DNA of 64,000 nt from positions 1,178,001 through 1,242,000 of the forward strand of contig NZ_CP132203.1 in assembly GCF_030719035.1 (NCBI RefSeq). Direction: 5' to 3'. Below are positions 7,993 to 14,642 of this stretch, piece by piece (position 1 is the first letter of the stretch; each line of letters opens with the position of its first letter). The notes under the pieces were generated by a model. It was not told the DNA's origin, did not search any database, and saw only the letters and a list, made by a program, of their open reading frames with translations. Source of the DNA: Hahella sp. HNIBRBA332 (lineage in GTDB: Bacteria > Pseudomonadota > Gammaproteobacteria > Pseudomonadales > Oleiphilaceae). The position numbers and the translations under genes were made by a program.

Positions 7993-9045
7993 ATGGCAAC
8001 CATCATCAAGCGTAAAGCCAAAGACGGCAGCACCCGCTATCGGGTGCAAATTAGAGTAAAAAAAGGAGGGGAGGTCGTTCATAGCGAGAGCGCTACTTTT
8101 CCGACTATAAAGCTGGCAAAGGAGTATGAGCGTCGCAGGGAGACTGAATTAGATCAGCCTGGAGCGATTGAGAGAATGCAGTATAGCGGCCTGACCGTTC
8201 GCGATGTGCTGCAGTGGTACTTTGATGAGTATCATGAGGTTTCAGGGTTTGGCGAATCAAAAATGTATCATATAAAAATGATGCTAAATATGGAGCCTCT
8301 GGCAAGTACAGAGCTGGTTACCCTGTCCACAGCACACCTTGTAGATCACCTAAAGAATCGTCGCAAAACCGTGAGCGCCTCTACAGCGAATAATGATTTG
8401 GTATGGCTTCGGGTGGCATTTCGAACGGCTAAATCTCATTTTCCTAGCTACCCGATTAGCTTGCAGGTTATTGACGACGCAGCGGTGATCGCACGGAAAC
8501 ATAAACTTGTGGCGAAGTCTGCCCAGCGTGATCGAAGGCCTACGGCTGAAGAGTTGGCTTTACTCTCAGATTATTTCATTCGGCGCGACCAAGGTTCCTC
8601 AATTCCGATGCATGACATTATGTGGTTCGCAATCCATTCAGCGAGACGGCAGGGGGAGATTGTTAAGCTAAAGTGGTCTGATAATAATGAGGAAGTTCAA
8701 GTCGGATTGGTAAGGGATGCGAAACACCCGACCAAGAAAGTTGGCAACCATAGAAAATTCAAATATACCAATGAGGCATGGGAAATCATCCAGCGCCAAC
8801 CGCGAAATAGTGAATATATCTTCCCGTATTACGAGAAGACTATTAGTACTGCTTTTACCAAGGCTTGCCAGCTTAATGGTATTGAAGACTTAAGGTTTCA
8901 TGACCTAAGGCATGAGGCGACAAGCCGGCTCTTTGAGGCCGGCTACAGCATAGTGGAGGTGCAACAGTTTACGTTGCACGAGAGCTGGGGAGTTTTGAAG
9001 CGGTACACAAATTTGAGGCCCGAGAACCTGGAGTTAAGGGCTTAA
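7993..9045 (+). CDS. int: Tyrosine recombinase (phage integrase)
   Basis: 350 aa from ATG 7993, with GGAAGGCAG upstream as the ribosome-binding site; an upstream GTG at 7963 is less likely. The N-terminus is short and basic (MATIIKRKAKDGSTRYRVQIRVKK). Catalytic residues: Arg in IHSARRQGEIVKLKW, H-x-x-R in RFHDLRHEATSRLFEAG, second His in HESW, and nucleophile Tyr in VLKRYTNL. Located next to attL, as in other dusA-integrating prophages. Should catalyse integration and excision at the dusA core. Confidence 0.95.
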   Translation: MATIIKRKAKDGSTRYRVQIRVKKGGEVVHSESATFPTIKLAKEYERRRETELDQPGAIERMQYSGLTVRDVLQWYFDEYHEVSGFGESKMYHIKMMLNMEPLASTELVTLSTAHLVDHLKNRRKTVSASTANNDLVWLRVAFRTAKSHFPSYPISLQVIDDAAVIARKHKLVAKSAQRDRRPTAEELALLSDYFIRRDQGSSIPMHDIMWFAIHSARRQGEIVKLKWSDNNEEVQVGLVRDAKHPTKKVGNHRKFKYTNEAWEIIQRQPRNSEYIFPYYEKTISTAFTKACQLNGIEDLRFHDLRHEATSRLFEAGYSIVEVQQFTLHESWGVLKRYTNLRPENLELRA

Positions 9046-9304
9046 CGTTGAAGCCATTAATCGCGGCCCAGCTCTTGGTGGCCTCTTCTCTCTGTGTATC
9101 AATCCAGTTTGCTAGATCATGGACATGAACAATCCACTCTGAAGCGTTAGATTTTGCGCGGTATACAGCAAAAGGAAATTGCTGTGCGCGAGCCTTTCTT
9201 TGTATCTCAGTGCGGACAGTAATGTTCAGATACTTTTCAGCAATTACGGTGAGCGGTATCTGACTTGTTTCGTATTCGGCCATTAATAAGAATGCAGTAT
9301 TCAT
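8969..9304 (-). CDS. PrtN-like (pyocin activator family) protein
   Basis: 111 aa from ATG 9304 (AAGGA just upstream; a TTG at 9334 would add ten residues). It starts MNTAFLLMAEYETSQIPLTVIAEKYLNIT, the characteristic beginning of the pyocin activator PrtN family, and ends after a basic WIDTQREEATKSW segment. The family includes the activator of P. aeruginosa pyocin genes; phage members next to integrase genes may act as regulators or excisionase-like DNA binders. The last 77 bp overlap the 3' end of the convergent integrase gene, which is unusual for two working genes. Confidence 0.75.
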   Translation of the reverse strand: MNTAFLLMAEYETSQIPLTVIAEKYLNITVRTEIQRKARAQQFPFAVYRAKSNASEWIVHVHDLANWIDTQREEATKSWAAINGFNVKPLTPGSRASNLCTASKLPSSRAT

Positions 9305-9330
9305 AATTTCCTTATCTTTCTTTGTGTCAT

Positions 9331-9738
9331 TCAAAAAGGAATGTCGTCGAATTCGTCATATGCCTGGCCTGTTGCTGGCATCTGAACTGGTGGCGGTGTT
9401 GCTGGCCTGTATGGTTGTGGTGCAGGCTGGGTTTGTTTCGGGCTCGCAAAGTCGACCTTTACTATCCGGCAGCGAATCTTGGCGCTGGGTGTGCCGTCGC
9501 CCTTGGTGAACTGCTCCAGCTCCAGATCGTCAGCTGTCACTACCAGCTTTGTGCCTTTGGTCAGATGCGGCTCCAGCGAGATAGCACGGTCGCCCCATAG
9601 CGCGCCGTCGATCCACTGGGTCCGTCTGTTGTCGCCGTGGCCGATGCTGTAGGCGAGGGCGAGCGTAGCCACTGCCTGTCCGCTTGGTGTGTATCTCAGT
9701 TCGGCGTCACGCCCGAGGGCGCAGAGTTTGATAAACAT
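9331..9738 (-). CDS. ssb: Single-stranded DNA-binding protein (phage)
   Basis: 135 aa OB-fold SSB: MFIKLCALGRDAELRYTPSGQAVATLALAYS, then GDNRRTQWIDGALWGDRA, a Pro/Gln-rich linker and the acidic tail EFDDIPF that recruits partner proteins. Part of the leftward recombination block with the Gp157 and annealing-protein genes. Short compared with host SSB because of a reduced linker. Confidence 0.93.
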   Translation of the reverse strand: MFIKLCALGRDAELRYTPSGQAVATLALAYSIGHGDNRRTQWIDGALWGDRAISLEPHLTKGTKLVVTADDLELEQFTKGDGTPSAKIRCRIVKVDFASPKQTQPAPQPYRPATPPPVQMPATGQAYDEFDDIPF

Positions 9739-9746
9739 GTGTCTCC

Positions 9747-10244
9747 TTACTTAATGCGGATGTAACTCTTGCCAAGCTCCAGGCGGGCGCCGGGGATGTC
9801 TTTACCGGCTTTCAGGTCCTGGGTGATGGCCTGCTTGTTGGGTTTTATCGTCACGTCTACGGCGACGTAATCCTGTGGGAGGGCGGCTTCGTCTTCGATA
9901 TGAGCCACCTCTCGACCTGCTACGCATGAGATTGTGTGTAGCGGAGTGCTGACGGTTTTAATGCGTGTCAGCTCCATATGGTTCCGCAGGTATTCGCTTA
10001 TGGATTCTTCTTTGCGCTCTATGCTTTTCTCGCGCCTGTTTAGTCGGTCCACTTCGGATTTGATGGCGGAGCGATCGGCCTCAAGGTTTTGAAGTAGCCG
10101 AGCGATCTGCGCGGCCTTGTCCTTAAACTCTCCCTCTACGGCTTCCAATGTGTCGGCGATGGCTTGCTGTAGGGTTTCGTCGTTGTCTGCGTCAATGTTG
10201 TGTAGTTCGGCAAGCTTGCCGGTGATCTCGTATAGCTTCGGCAC
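9747..10244 (-). CDS. Siphovirus Gp157-family protein
   Basis: 165 aa. The layout is that of the Gp157 family: short N-terminal helix (KLYEITGKLAELHN), a long Lys/Glu/Arg coiled coil at about 40-95 (LLQNLEADRSAIKSEVDRLNRREKSIERKEESISEYLRNHM), then a small beta domain ending KAGKDIPGARLELGKSYIRIK. The family is linked to phage recombination/resistance operons; the molecular role is unclear. Sits between ssb and the annealing protein. Confidence 0.85.
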   Translation of the reverse strand: MPKLYEITGKLAELHNIDADNDETLQQAIADTLEAVEGEFKDKAAQIARLLQNLEADRSAIKSEVDRLNRREKSIERKEESISEYLRNHMELTRIKTVSTPLHTISCVAGREVAHIEDEAALPQDYVAVDVTIKPNKQAITQDLKAGKDIPGARLELGKSYIRIK

Positions 10245-10940
10245 TTATGCTGGCTCCGCGTGCTCCAGGGTGTTTTTCTTGGCGGCGTACAGGATGGTCA
10301 GGCGTCTTAAACCGGCGTCGTCCCATCTGGATTTCAGGCGAATAGCGGCGCCCTTATAAAGCGCTTCTAGATCGCTGAGTGTTTCCGCTTCCTCTATCAG
10401 TCTCGCTTGATCGTCCAGCCATGCTTTGTCGGCGGCTTCTTGGCGTTTCCGCTCTGCGCTGTGGTTGGGGCCGGGATCATTCGGCAAGCGTTTGTGCATT
10501 CCCGTTGTGACGTCACCGGCAAAGCCAAGCATGTACAGGCACTTCTTGATGGCGTCCGTCAGCGTCTTTTTCGGCGCGTCGCTGTCGTACTGAATGCCGA
10601 AGGCGTCCCGATAGACGTAGGGTGTGTGTCCGTAGTGGATAAACTCGGCGATCTCGTTTTCGTAGGCATACCAGAAGCGGAGCTTGATGGTGTGTGTCTT
10701 CCCCATAATCATCTGCTGGCCTTCTGCGTCCAGGTTAAGCGGCGCGCCTTCGTCGATGCGTTCCTCTAAAATCTCATATCCCCAGCCAGTCCCAAGCGGG
10801 CCGAATTGTTCAGTGGCTCGCTTTATCAGGTAAGAGGCGTTTACGCTAGTCCCAACAAAGCCAGAGGGTAGGGTGTAGGCTTCGGTGTATTCGGGAGCGG
10901 TCTTATCGACTGCCTCCCAGATGTGTAGGTTGCTGTTCAT
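10245..10940 (-). CDS. Putative single-strand annealing (Rad52/Sak-like) recombination protein
   Basis: 231 aa. Residues 5-30 contain a conserved-looking VGTSVNASYLIKRATEQFGPLGTGWGYE, and 124-143 the segment KKTLTDAIKKCLYMLGFAGDV, the lysine/TDA/LGF/DV pattern typical of phage Sak/Rad52-like annealing proteins. The C-terminal third is charged and helical (ADKAWLDDQARLIEEAETLSDLEALYKGAA). Position beside SSB and Gp157 supports a recombination role. Family assignment is from motif recognition and not certain. Confidence 0.6.
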   Translation of the reverse strand: MNSNLHIWEAVDKTAPEYTEAYTLPSGFVGTSVNASYLIKRATEQFGPLGTGWGYEILEERIDEGAPLNLDAEGQQMIMGKTHTIKLRFWYAYENEIAEFIHYGHTPYVYRDAFGIQYDSDAPKKTLTDAIKKCLYMLGFAGDVTTGMHKRLPNDPGPNHSAERKRQEAADKAWLDDQARLIEEAETLSDLEALYKGAAIRLKSRWDDAGLRRLTILYAAKKNTLEHAEPA

Positions 10941-10954
10941 GTCAGATCCTGTTG

Positions 10955-12022
10955 TTACTCACATAGCCCGTAGATGCTTGAGCAGGTTGGGGTGGAGTCC
11001 AAATTGATGGCGGATATCAGGTCATATTGATTGCCGCCGCGCCCGGTTTTGCTCCACTCAATGACGTCGTAAATGTTTGGCATCTTGATTCGAGAGTCTT
11101 TTTTGTGTGCTCCTGGCGTTTTGCCAGCGGCAAAGAACGTAGACATTCCGCGCTTGGATGCGCTGGAGACACGCTTCTCCCAAGCATCGATAGTCTGAGG
11201 AACATGCGGAAAGCGTCGGCTGATCTCGAATAACTCGCGCTTGCCTGCATGAATGCATGGCATGCATCCCACGCGCCCCATACCTTGCTCATAGAGCGGA
11301 TTCCATTTGATGCCGTATTTTGTATGCATGGCGAAGCAGTCCTCCGCTTTCCAGTCCAACAAGGGGCGGTAGGTCCAGAAGCCGGCGCCGCTCTCAATGT
11401 CGCCAAAGTTGAGTTCCCACTCATCCAGGTTTGCCCGGGCCCGGGACTCGTCCCGGCGCACGCCTTGCCAATGAACCACACGTTGATAGCCATGTTCTTT
11501 CCGCAGCTTGTTGATGTATTCGTCTACCGGAACATGCTTAAGCTCTTGGGAGCAGAAGCGCGCACGTGTAGAGGGGAAGCGTCCCTTCCAGATGCAAAGG
11601 TCCAAGAACGGATTTCCCGTTGGCTTGATCGCCTTTAGCGCCTGATAGATGCGGCGCTTAGCTTTGCGCCGTGATCGGTTGGACCGATCCTCTCCCATGA
11701 ACTCCTTAAGCCACTTCTTCTGTACGTATCTGCGTTTGCCCGCGATTTGTGCTGCAAAGTCCGCCTTAACTCGCGTGATCCCTTTGCCGCATAACCGCTT
11801 CAGTTCTTTGTCCAAATAGTCCACGTAGTCGTAAGTGGTCTGATGTTCGTGACCAGTATCCGCAAACACAAACTCTAGGTTTGGAGCGCCCTCCTCAATG
11901 GCGAGAAGGGCCAGGGCGGTGCTGTCTTTACCGCCCGATACAGAAACAACGTTTAGTTCTTTCAAGGCCCGGTCCCTGTTACTGAATGCTGTGGTAATGC
12001 TGATTGGTTTCGTAGCGATCAA
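10955..12022 (-). CDS. PAPS reductase-like ATP-pyrophosphatase of phage type
   Basis: 355 aa. PP-loop SVSGGKDSTALALLA at 27-41 and FVFADTGHEHQTTYDYV, then Arg-rich VVHWQGVRRDESRARA, and Cys-containing GRVGCMPCIHAGKRELFEISRRFP near the C-terminus. This is the phage branch of the PAPS-reductase/DndC-like family; substrate unknown. It could activate sulfur or modify nucleotides or DNA. The N-terminal 15 codons overlap the upstream gene by 44 bp, so an internal TTG start just before the PP-loop is possible. Confidence 0.85.
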   Translation of the reverse strand: MIATKPISITTAFSNRDRALKELNVVSVSGGKDSTALALLAIEEGAPNLEFVFADTGHEHQTTYDYVDYLDKELKRLCGKGITRVKADFAAQIAGKRRYVQKKWLKEFMGEDRSNRSRRKAKRRIYQALKAIKPTGNPFLDLCIWKGRFPSTRARFCSQELKHVPVDEYINKLRKEHGYQRVVHWQGVRRDESRARANLDEWELNFGDIESGAGFWTYRPLLDWKAEDCFAMHTKYGIKWNPLYEQGMGRVGCMPCIHAGKRELFEISRRFPHVPQTIDAWEKRVSSASKRGMSTFFAAGKTPGAHKKDSRIKMPNIYDVIEWSKTGRGGNQYDLISAINLDSTPTCSSIYGLCE

Positions 12023-12347
12023 TCGCTATGTCTTCCTGCTCCTGCTTGTATGCTGCGTCAGCCAGATATTTCCCGATGCTGTAGGCGGCGTTGTCGATCA
12101 TCTGCTTGCAGGAGGTGACTGCTGTTTGGCGGCCTTTCTTGTCGTCCCGGCTCTGGTAGAGCAGGGATAAAACAGAGTCGATGTCGTCGCCTTGTTTGAC
12201 CTCGTCTAGCACATCCTGAAAGCCCCACTTCTGGCCGTTCACATGTACGCGACGGCCCTCTAGCAAATCCTCGGCGATGGACTTAGCCGTGCTCTCCAGA
12301 ATGCGCTCTTTGATCTCTTGTCTTTCCAGGTAGTTCATGTATTTCAT
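11979..12347 (-). CDS. Phage early protein of unknown function
   Basis: 122 aa, acidic and helical (MKYMNYLERQEIKERILESTAKSIAEDLLEGRRVHVNGQKWGFQDVLDEV). No family recognised. Overlaps its upstream neighbour by 4 bp (ATGA) and the downstream PAPS-like gene by 44 bp, so it is part of the compact PL operon. Confidence 0.75.
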   Translation of the reverse strand: MKYMNYLERQEIKERILESTAKSIAEDLLEGRRVHVNGQKWGFQDVLDEVKQGDDIDSVLSLLYQSRDDKKGRQTAVTSCKQMIDNAAYSIGKYLADAAYKQEQEDIAIDRYETNQHYHSIQ

Positions 12348-12598
12348 TGCTCTAAGTCCTTCTGAAGCTGGGCGATAATGTTTTGTAGTTCGGCGATCTT
12401 GCGGTCGCGCTCCTGAATGGCTGAGTTGGCGTCGACCAGATCGTCATGGCTGCATTCCAGATCAAATACCAAGTCACTGTTCTTATCTCGTAAGTCGTCC
12501 AGTCTGTAGAGGATGGCTTCAGCCTCGACCGCGCACTTGATCATGAGGGCGTTTAGAAGCTCTCTGTCTGTCATGTGGGTGAGTAGAGTTCCGTTCAT
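12344..12598 (-). CDS. Small coiled-coil phage protein
   Basis: 84 aa, almost entirely helical; the C-terminal half is a heptad-like coiled coil (DANSAIQERDRKIAELQNIIAQLQKDLEQ). No family recognised. Coupled to the following gene by an ATGA overlap. Confidence 0.7.
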   Translation of the reverse strand: MNGTLLTHMTDRELLNALMIKCAVEAEAILYRLDDLRDKNSDLVFDLECSHDDLVDANSAIQERDRKIAELQNIIAQLQKDLEQ

Positions 12599-12607
12599 GT
12601 GTGGTCC

Positions 12608-12781
12608 TTATTGGTAGATAGCGACTGGAAACTTGGCGTTAGGGTTAACGGCCTTGATGGCTCGTTTAGACCGGTACTGGGCTAGTCTGGATAGGTTGCT
12701 GATTGGGCCTGTGTGTGGGGACACTGACAGATGAAGAGTTGGTTTAGGTTTTCTATTGCTTGGCTCTAGGGGGCTAAACAT
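12608..12781 (-). CDS. First gene of the PL operon, 57-aa protein
   Basis: Reverse-strand ATG at 12781, stop TAA at 12608-12610, with AAGGATAGAGAA directly upstream as ribosome-binding site. Product starts MFSPLEPSNRKPKPTLHLSV and ends NPNAKFPVAIYQ; basic, Pro-rich N-terminus, no TM. It fills the space between the PL promoter and 12598, so it would be the first product after infection. Unknown function. Confidence 0.6.
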   Translation of the reverse strand: MFSPLEPSNRKPKPTLHLSVSPHTGPISNLSRLAQYRSKRAIKAVNPNAKFPVAIYQ

Positions 12782-12814
12782 TTCTCTATCCTTGTTGGCG
12801 ATAACTTGGAATAG

Positions 12815-12843
12815 AGTTTAGAGCTATGAACTTTGGAGGTCAA
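12815..12843 (-). promoter_or_regulatory. PL promoter with overlapping operator
   Basis: On the minus strand: -35 TTGACC (12838-12843), 17-bp spacer, -10 TAAACT (12815-12820). The spacer holds an operator-like GTTCATAGCTCTAAAC (12816-12831). The architecture matches PR base by base over the -35 and operator (TTGACYTCYAAAGTTYA). Drives the leftward early operon down to the PrtN-like gene. Confidence 0.75.
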
Positions 12844-12882
12844 CTAAAAAGTTCAATATTAAGTACTCAGTTCTTCTGGACG

Positions 12883-12910
12883 AAAAAAAACCTGCTTTTG
12901 CAGGTTTTGT
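12883..12910 (-). terminator. Terminator downstream of the CI repressor
   Basis: On the minus strand AACCTGCAAAAGCAGGTT followed by TTTTTT: a short GC stem with a long T-tract, 104 bp past the CI stop, isolating CI transcription from PL. Confidence 0.8.
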
Positions 12911-13013
12911 GAACAAAACGAACGTCTTCTGGGTCTTGTTTGTTGGTTTGGAGATGTAAGGGGATGATTATTATTTCAACAAATCCATTGTTCCCACATA
13001 GACTATATCTGGG

Positions 13014-13706
13014 TTACAGAATTACTGAGTACCAAACTATTCGTCCAAGAATGCGCACATTCTTCAGGCTTTCGCCGACAACTATTTCATCCGGGTAATC
13101 TGCGCCGTTATAGCACTTGAGCCTCAATCCCCCGCCGGGGACACGAAATACTTGCCGCACGATTATCATGCCGCTGTGATCAATGCCATACAGTTTGCCG
13201 TCTTTTATTGACGTATCGCCTCGGTCGGCGACTGTAGTGCTTCCATCTGGTAATACTGGGTCCATACTGGAACCACTTACCACAATACAAGCTGCGTTTT
13301 CTGGCTCAACTCCTTGCATCTCAAGCAAGGGCGCCGAAAAACGAAACTTGGCTCCATGGTTATCCAAATTGACAACGCTGCCGTTACCGTTAGACAACTT
13401 AACTTCGGTATAAAAAGGCAACTCTACCTCATCCTCCTTTAGTGGGTCTCCTTCATTCCACACCTCGACACTGCCGCTCCAGCCAGAATTTAATTCCGGC
13501 TTGTCTCTTTCTTTCCCAGAAAGAAGCCAATCAGGATCACATTTAAGCACTTGGCTCAAGGCCACTAGATTCCCGCCGCTTGGCTTGCTAACAGCATTAA
13601 CCCATTGGCTGACAGTCCCCTTTGAGACGCCCATTAATTTAGAAATTTGTACAGCTTTCAGACCTAGGGTCTGCATGCGCTGTTTGATGCGGTTTGAAGT
13701 ATCCAT
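13014..13706 (-). CDS. CI-type repressor, HTH plus S24-like domain lacking self-cleavage residues
   Basis: 230 aa. N-terminal HTH_3 (SNRIKQRMQTLGLKAVQISKLMGVSKGTVSQWVNAVSKPSGGN) and C-terminal LexA/CI-like S24 domain with Ser147 in SGSSMDPVLPDG. The expected catalytic Lys (normally V-K-x-L) is Arg184 in IIVRQVFRVPGGG, and the expected Ala-Gly cleavage site is Asn106-Gly107 in KLSNGNG. It should dimerise and repress PL/PR but may not be inactivated by RecA-promoted self-cleavage. Only 2 bp separate its ATG from operator 13709-13724 and there is no Shine-Dalgarno, so the message is probably leaderless or nearly so, as for lambda cI. Confidence 0.9.
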   Translation of the reverse strand: MDTSNRIKQRMQTLGLKAVQISKLMGVSKGTVSQWVNAVSKPSGGNLVALSQVLKCDPDWLLSGKERDKPELNSGWSGSVEVWNEGDPLKEDEVELPFYTEVKLSNGNGSVVNLDNHGAKFRFSAPLLEMQGVEPENAACIVVSGSSMDPVLPDGSTTVADRGDTSIKDGKLYGIDHSGMIIVRQVFRVPGGGLRLKCYNGADYPDEIVVGESLKNVRILGRIVWYSVIL

Positions 13707-13708
13707 AG

Positions 13709-13770
13709 GTTTAGTATGCTAAACAATATAGAGTTCATAGTCTTGACTTCTAAAGTTTAGCACTCTAGAT
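13709..13770. promoter_or_regulatory. Three-site right operator between CI and Cro
   Basis: Three 16-bp sites of form GTTYAK-N4-half site: GTTTAGTATGCTAAAC (13709-13724, perfect 6-bp inverted arms), GTTCATAGTCTTGACT (13733-13748, overlaps the PR -35) and GTTTAGCACTCTAGAT (13755-13770, between PR -35 and -10). Centre spacings are 24 and 22 bp. A candidate PRM -10 (TATATT on the minus strand, 13725-13730) lies between the first two. Confidence 0.72.
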
Positions 13771-13771
13771 T
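13743..13771 (+). promoter_or_regulatory. PR promoter
   Basis: -35 TTGACT (13743-13748), 17-bp spacer, -10 TAGATT (13766-13771). Transcription would start near 13779, leaving a short leader before Cro (ATG 13804). An operator occupies the spacer. Confidence 0.78.
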
Positions 13772-13803
13772 AGTTCTAAACTATGACCTTTAGGAAGTCA
13801 ACT

Positions 13804-13998
13804 ATGAAAAAAGCTGAGGCAGTCCAGTACTTTGGAAGCCAGCAGGCATTAGCAAACGTTTTGAAGCTTCATAAGTCCGCCATTTCACAATGGGGCGACA
13901 CGATCCCGGAGCTTCGCGCTTTCCAGTTAGAGAGGCTGACAAACGGCAAGTTAAAGCATGATCCGAATGTAGCCGCCGAAACGACACGGTCAGTTTAA
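13804..13998 (+). CDS. Cro-like repressor
   Basis: 64 aa; AGGAAG at 13792-13797 sets the ATG at 13804 rather than 13783. MKKAEAVQYFGSQQALANVLKLHKSAISQWGDTIPELRAFQLERLTNG is the Cro/YdaS-type HTH: the recognition helix region is KSAISQWGD and the Ile-Pro-x-x-Arg-x-x-x-Leu segment follows. Expected to bind the same operators as CI and favour lytic development. Confidence 0.88.
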   Translation: MKKAEAVQYFGSQQALANVLKLHKSAISQWGDTIPELRAFQLERLTNGKLKHDPNVAAETTRSV

Positions 13999-14019
13999 GA
14001 GCAGGGAGGCTTTTAATTC

Positions 14020-14631
14020 ATGAAACAGCAATCACGCCTAAAACTGCTTATGTCCGCCGTTAATCGCTGGCTGGAGCAACCGAAAGCGAGCCGGGCGACC
14101 ATCTGCGGCGAAATCGTTCAAGCGGCTAATGACTGCGGGCTGTCTGAAATCCTTAAAAACGAAGGGATAACGTTCAACCAGTCGGATGACCTTTATAACG
14201 ACCTCCGCGTCAACGCCCAAAAGATTTTTCGCTGGCTTGGTCAATACGACGGGATACATGCCTTTTTAGATCGTCTTTGGTGTTTGGAGCCCGCCATCGT
14301 CTCGGCGATGCCTGAAGAGCTTCGTCTGTCTTATCTGAATGATGTGTTTGGTGTTGCGGGTGTCGTGGTGTGCAGCCGGCAGGTGAGTTGCGAACGCATC
14401 GACGCCACCCGCATGGCGGCATGTCTCACCAAAGAACAGATGGAAGCTCAGGTGTCCGTCATCGAATTGGGTATTCACCCGGATCTCGAATCCGCACGCC
14501 GCGCCTATCAGGAAGTGTCCGAAGCGGTCGCCACTGGGGCGGCTGTCCTGGGCGAGCTGGAAAGAACCTATCCCGAGCTGAACTATAAGGGCGCTGCAAT
14601 AGCCGCCCGCTCTCACGCAGTTATCAACTAG
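14020..14631 (+). CDS. YdaT-like protein in the CII position
   Basis: 203 aa. Residues 60-95, LRVNAQKIFRWLGQYDGIHAFLDRLWCLEPAIVSAMPEELRLSYL, resemble the core of E. coli prophage YdaT (N-T-Q-K-I-F-R-W then A-I-E-K-A-M-P). YdaT-type proteins are described as toxic when overproduced and as DNA-binding proteins in the CII slot. This protein is longer than YdaT because of a C-terminal extension (about 130-203). Its place directly after Cro and before O fits a CII-like regulator. Assignment by motif recall only. Confidence 0.6.
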   Translation: MKQQSRLKLLMSAVNRWLEQPKASRATICGEIVQAANDCGLSEILKNEGITFNQSDDLYNDLRVNAQKIFRWLGQYDGIHAFLDRLWCLEPAIVSAMPEELRLSYLNDVFGVAGVVVCSRQVSCERIDATRMAACLTKEQMEAQVSVIELGIHPDLESARRAYQEVSEAVATGAAVLGELERTYPELNYKGAAIAARSHAVIN

Positions 14632-14642
14632 GAGGTTGATGT

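Noticed and set aside
11017..11493. 158-codon reverse frame inside the PAPS-reductase-like gene
   Set aside because: Same strand as and wholly within a gene with clear SGGKDS motif; composition looks like an out-of-frame translation.
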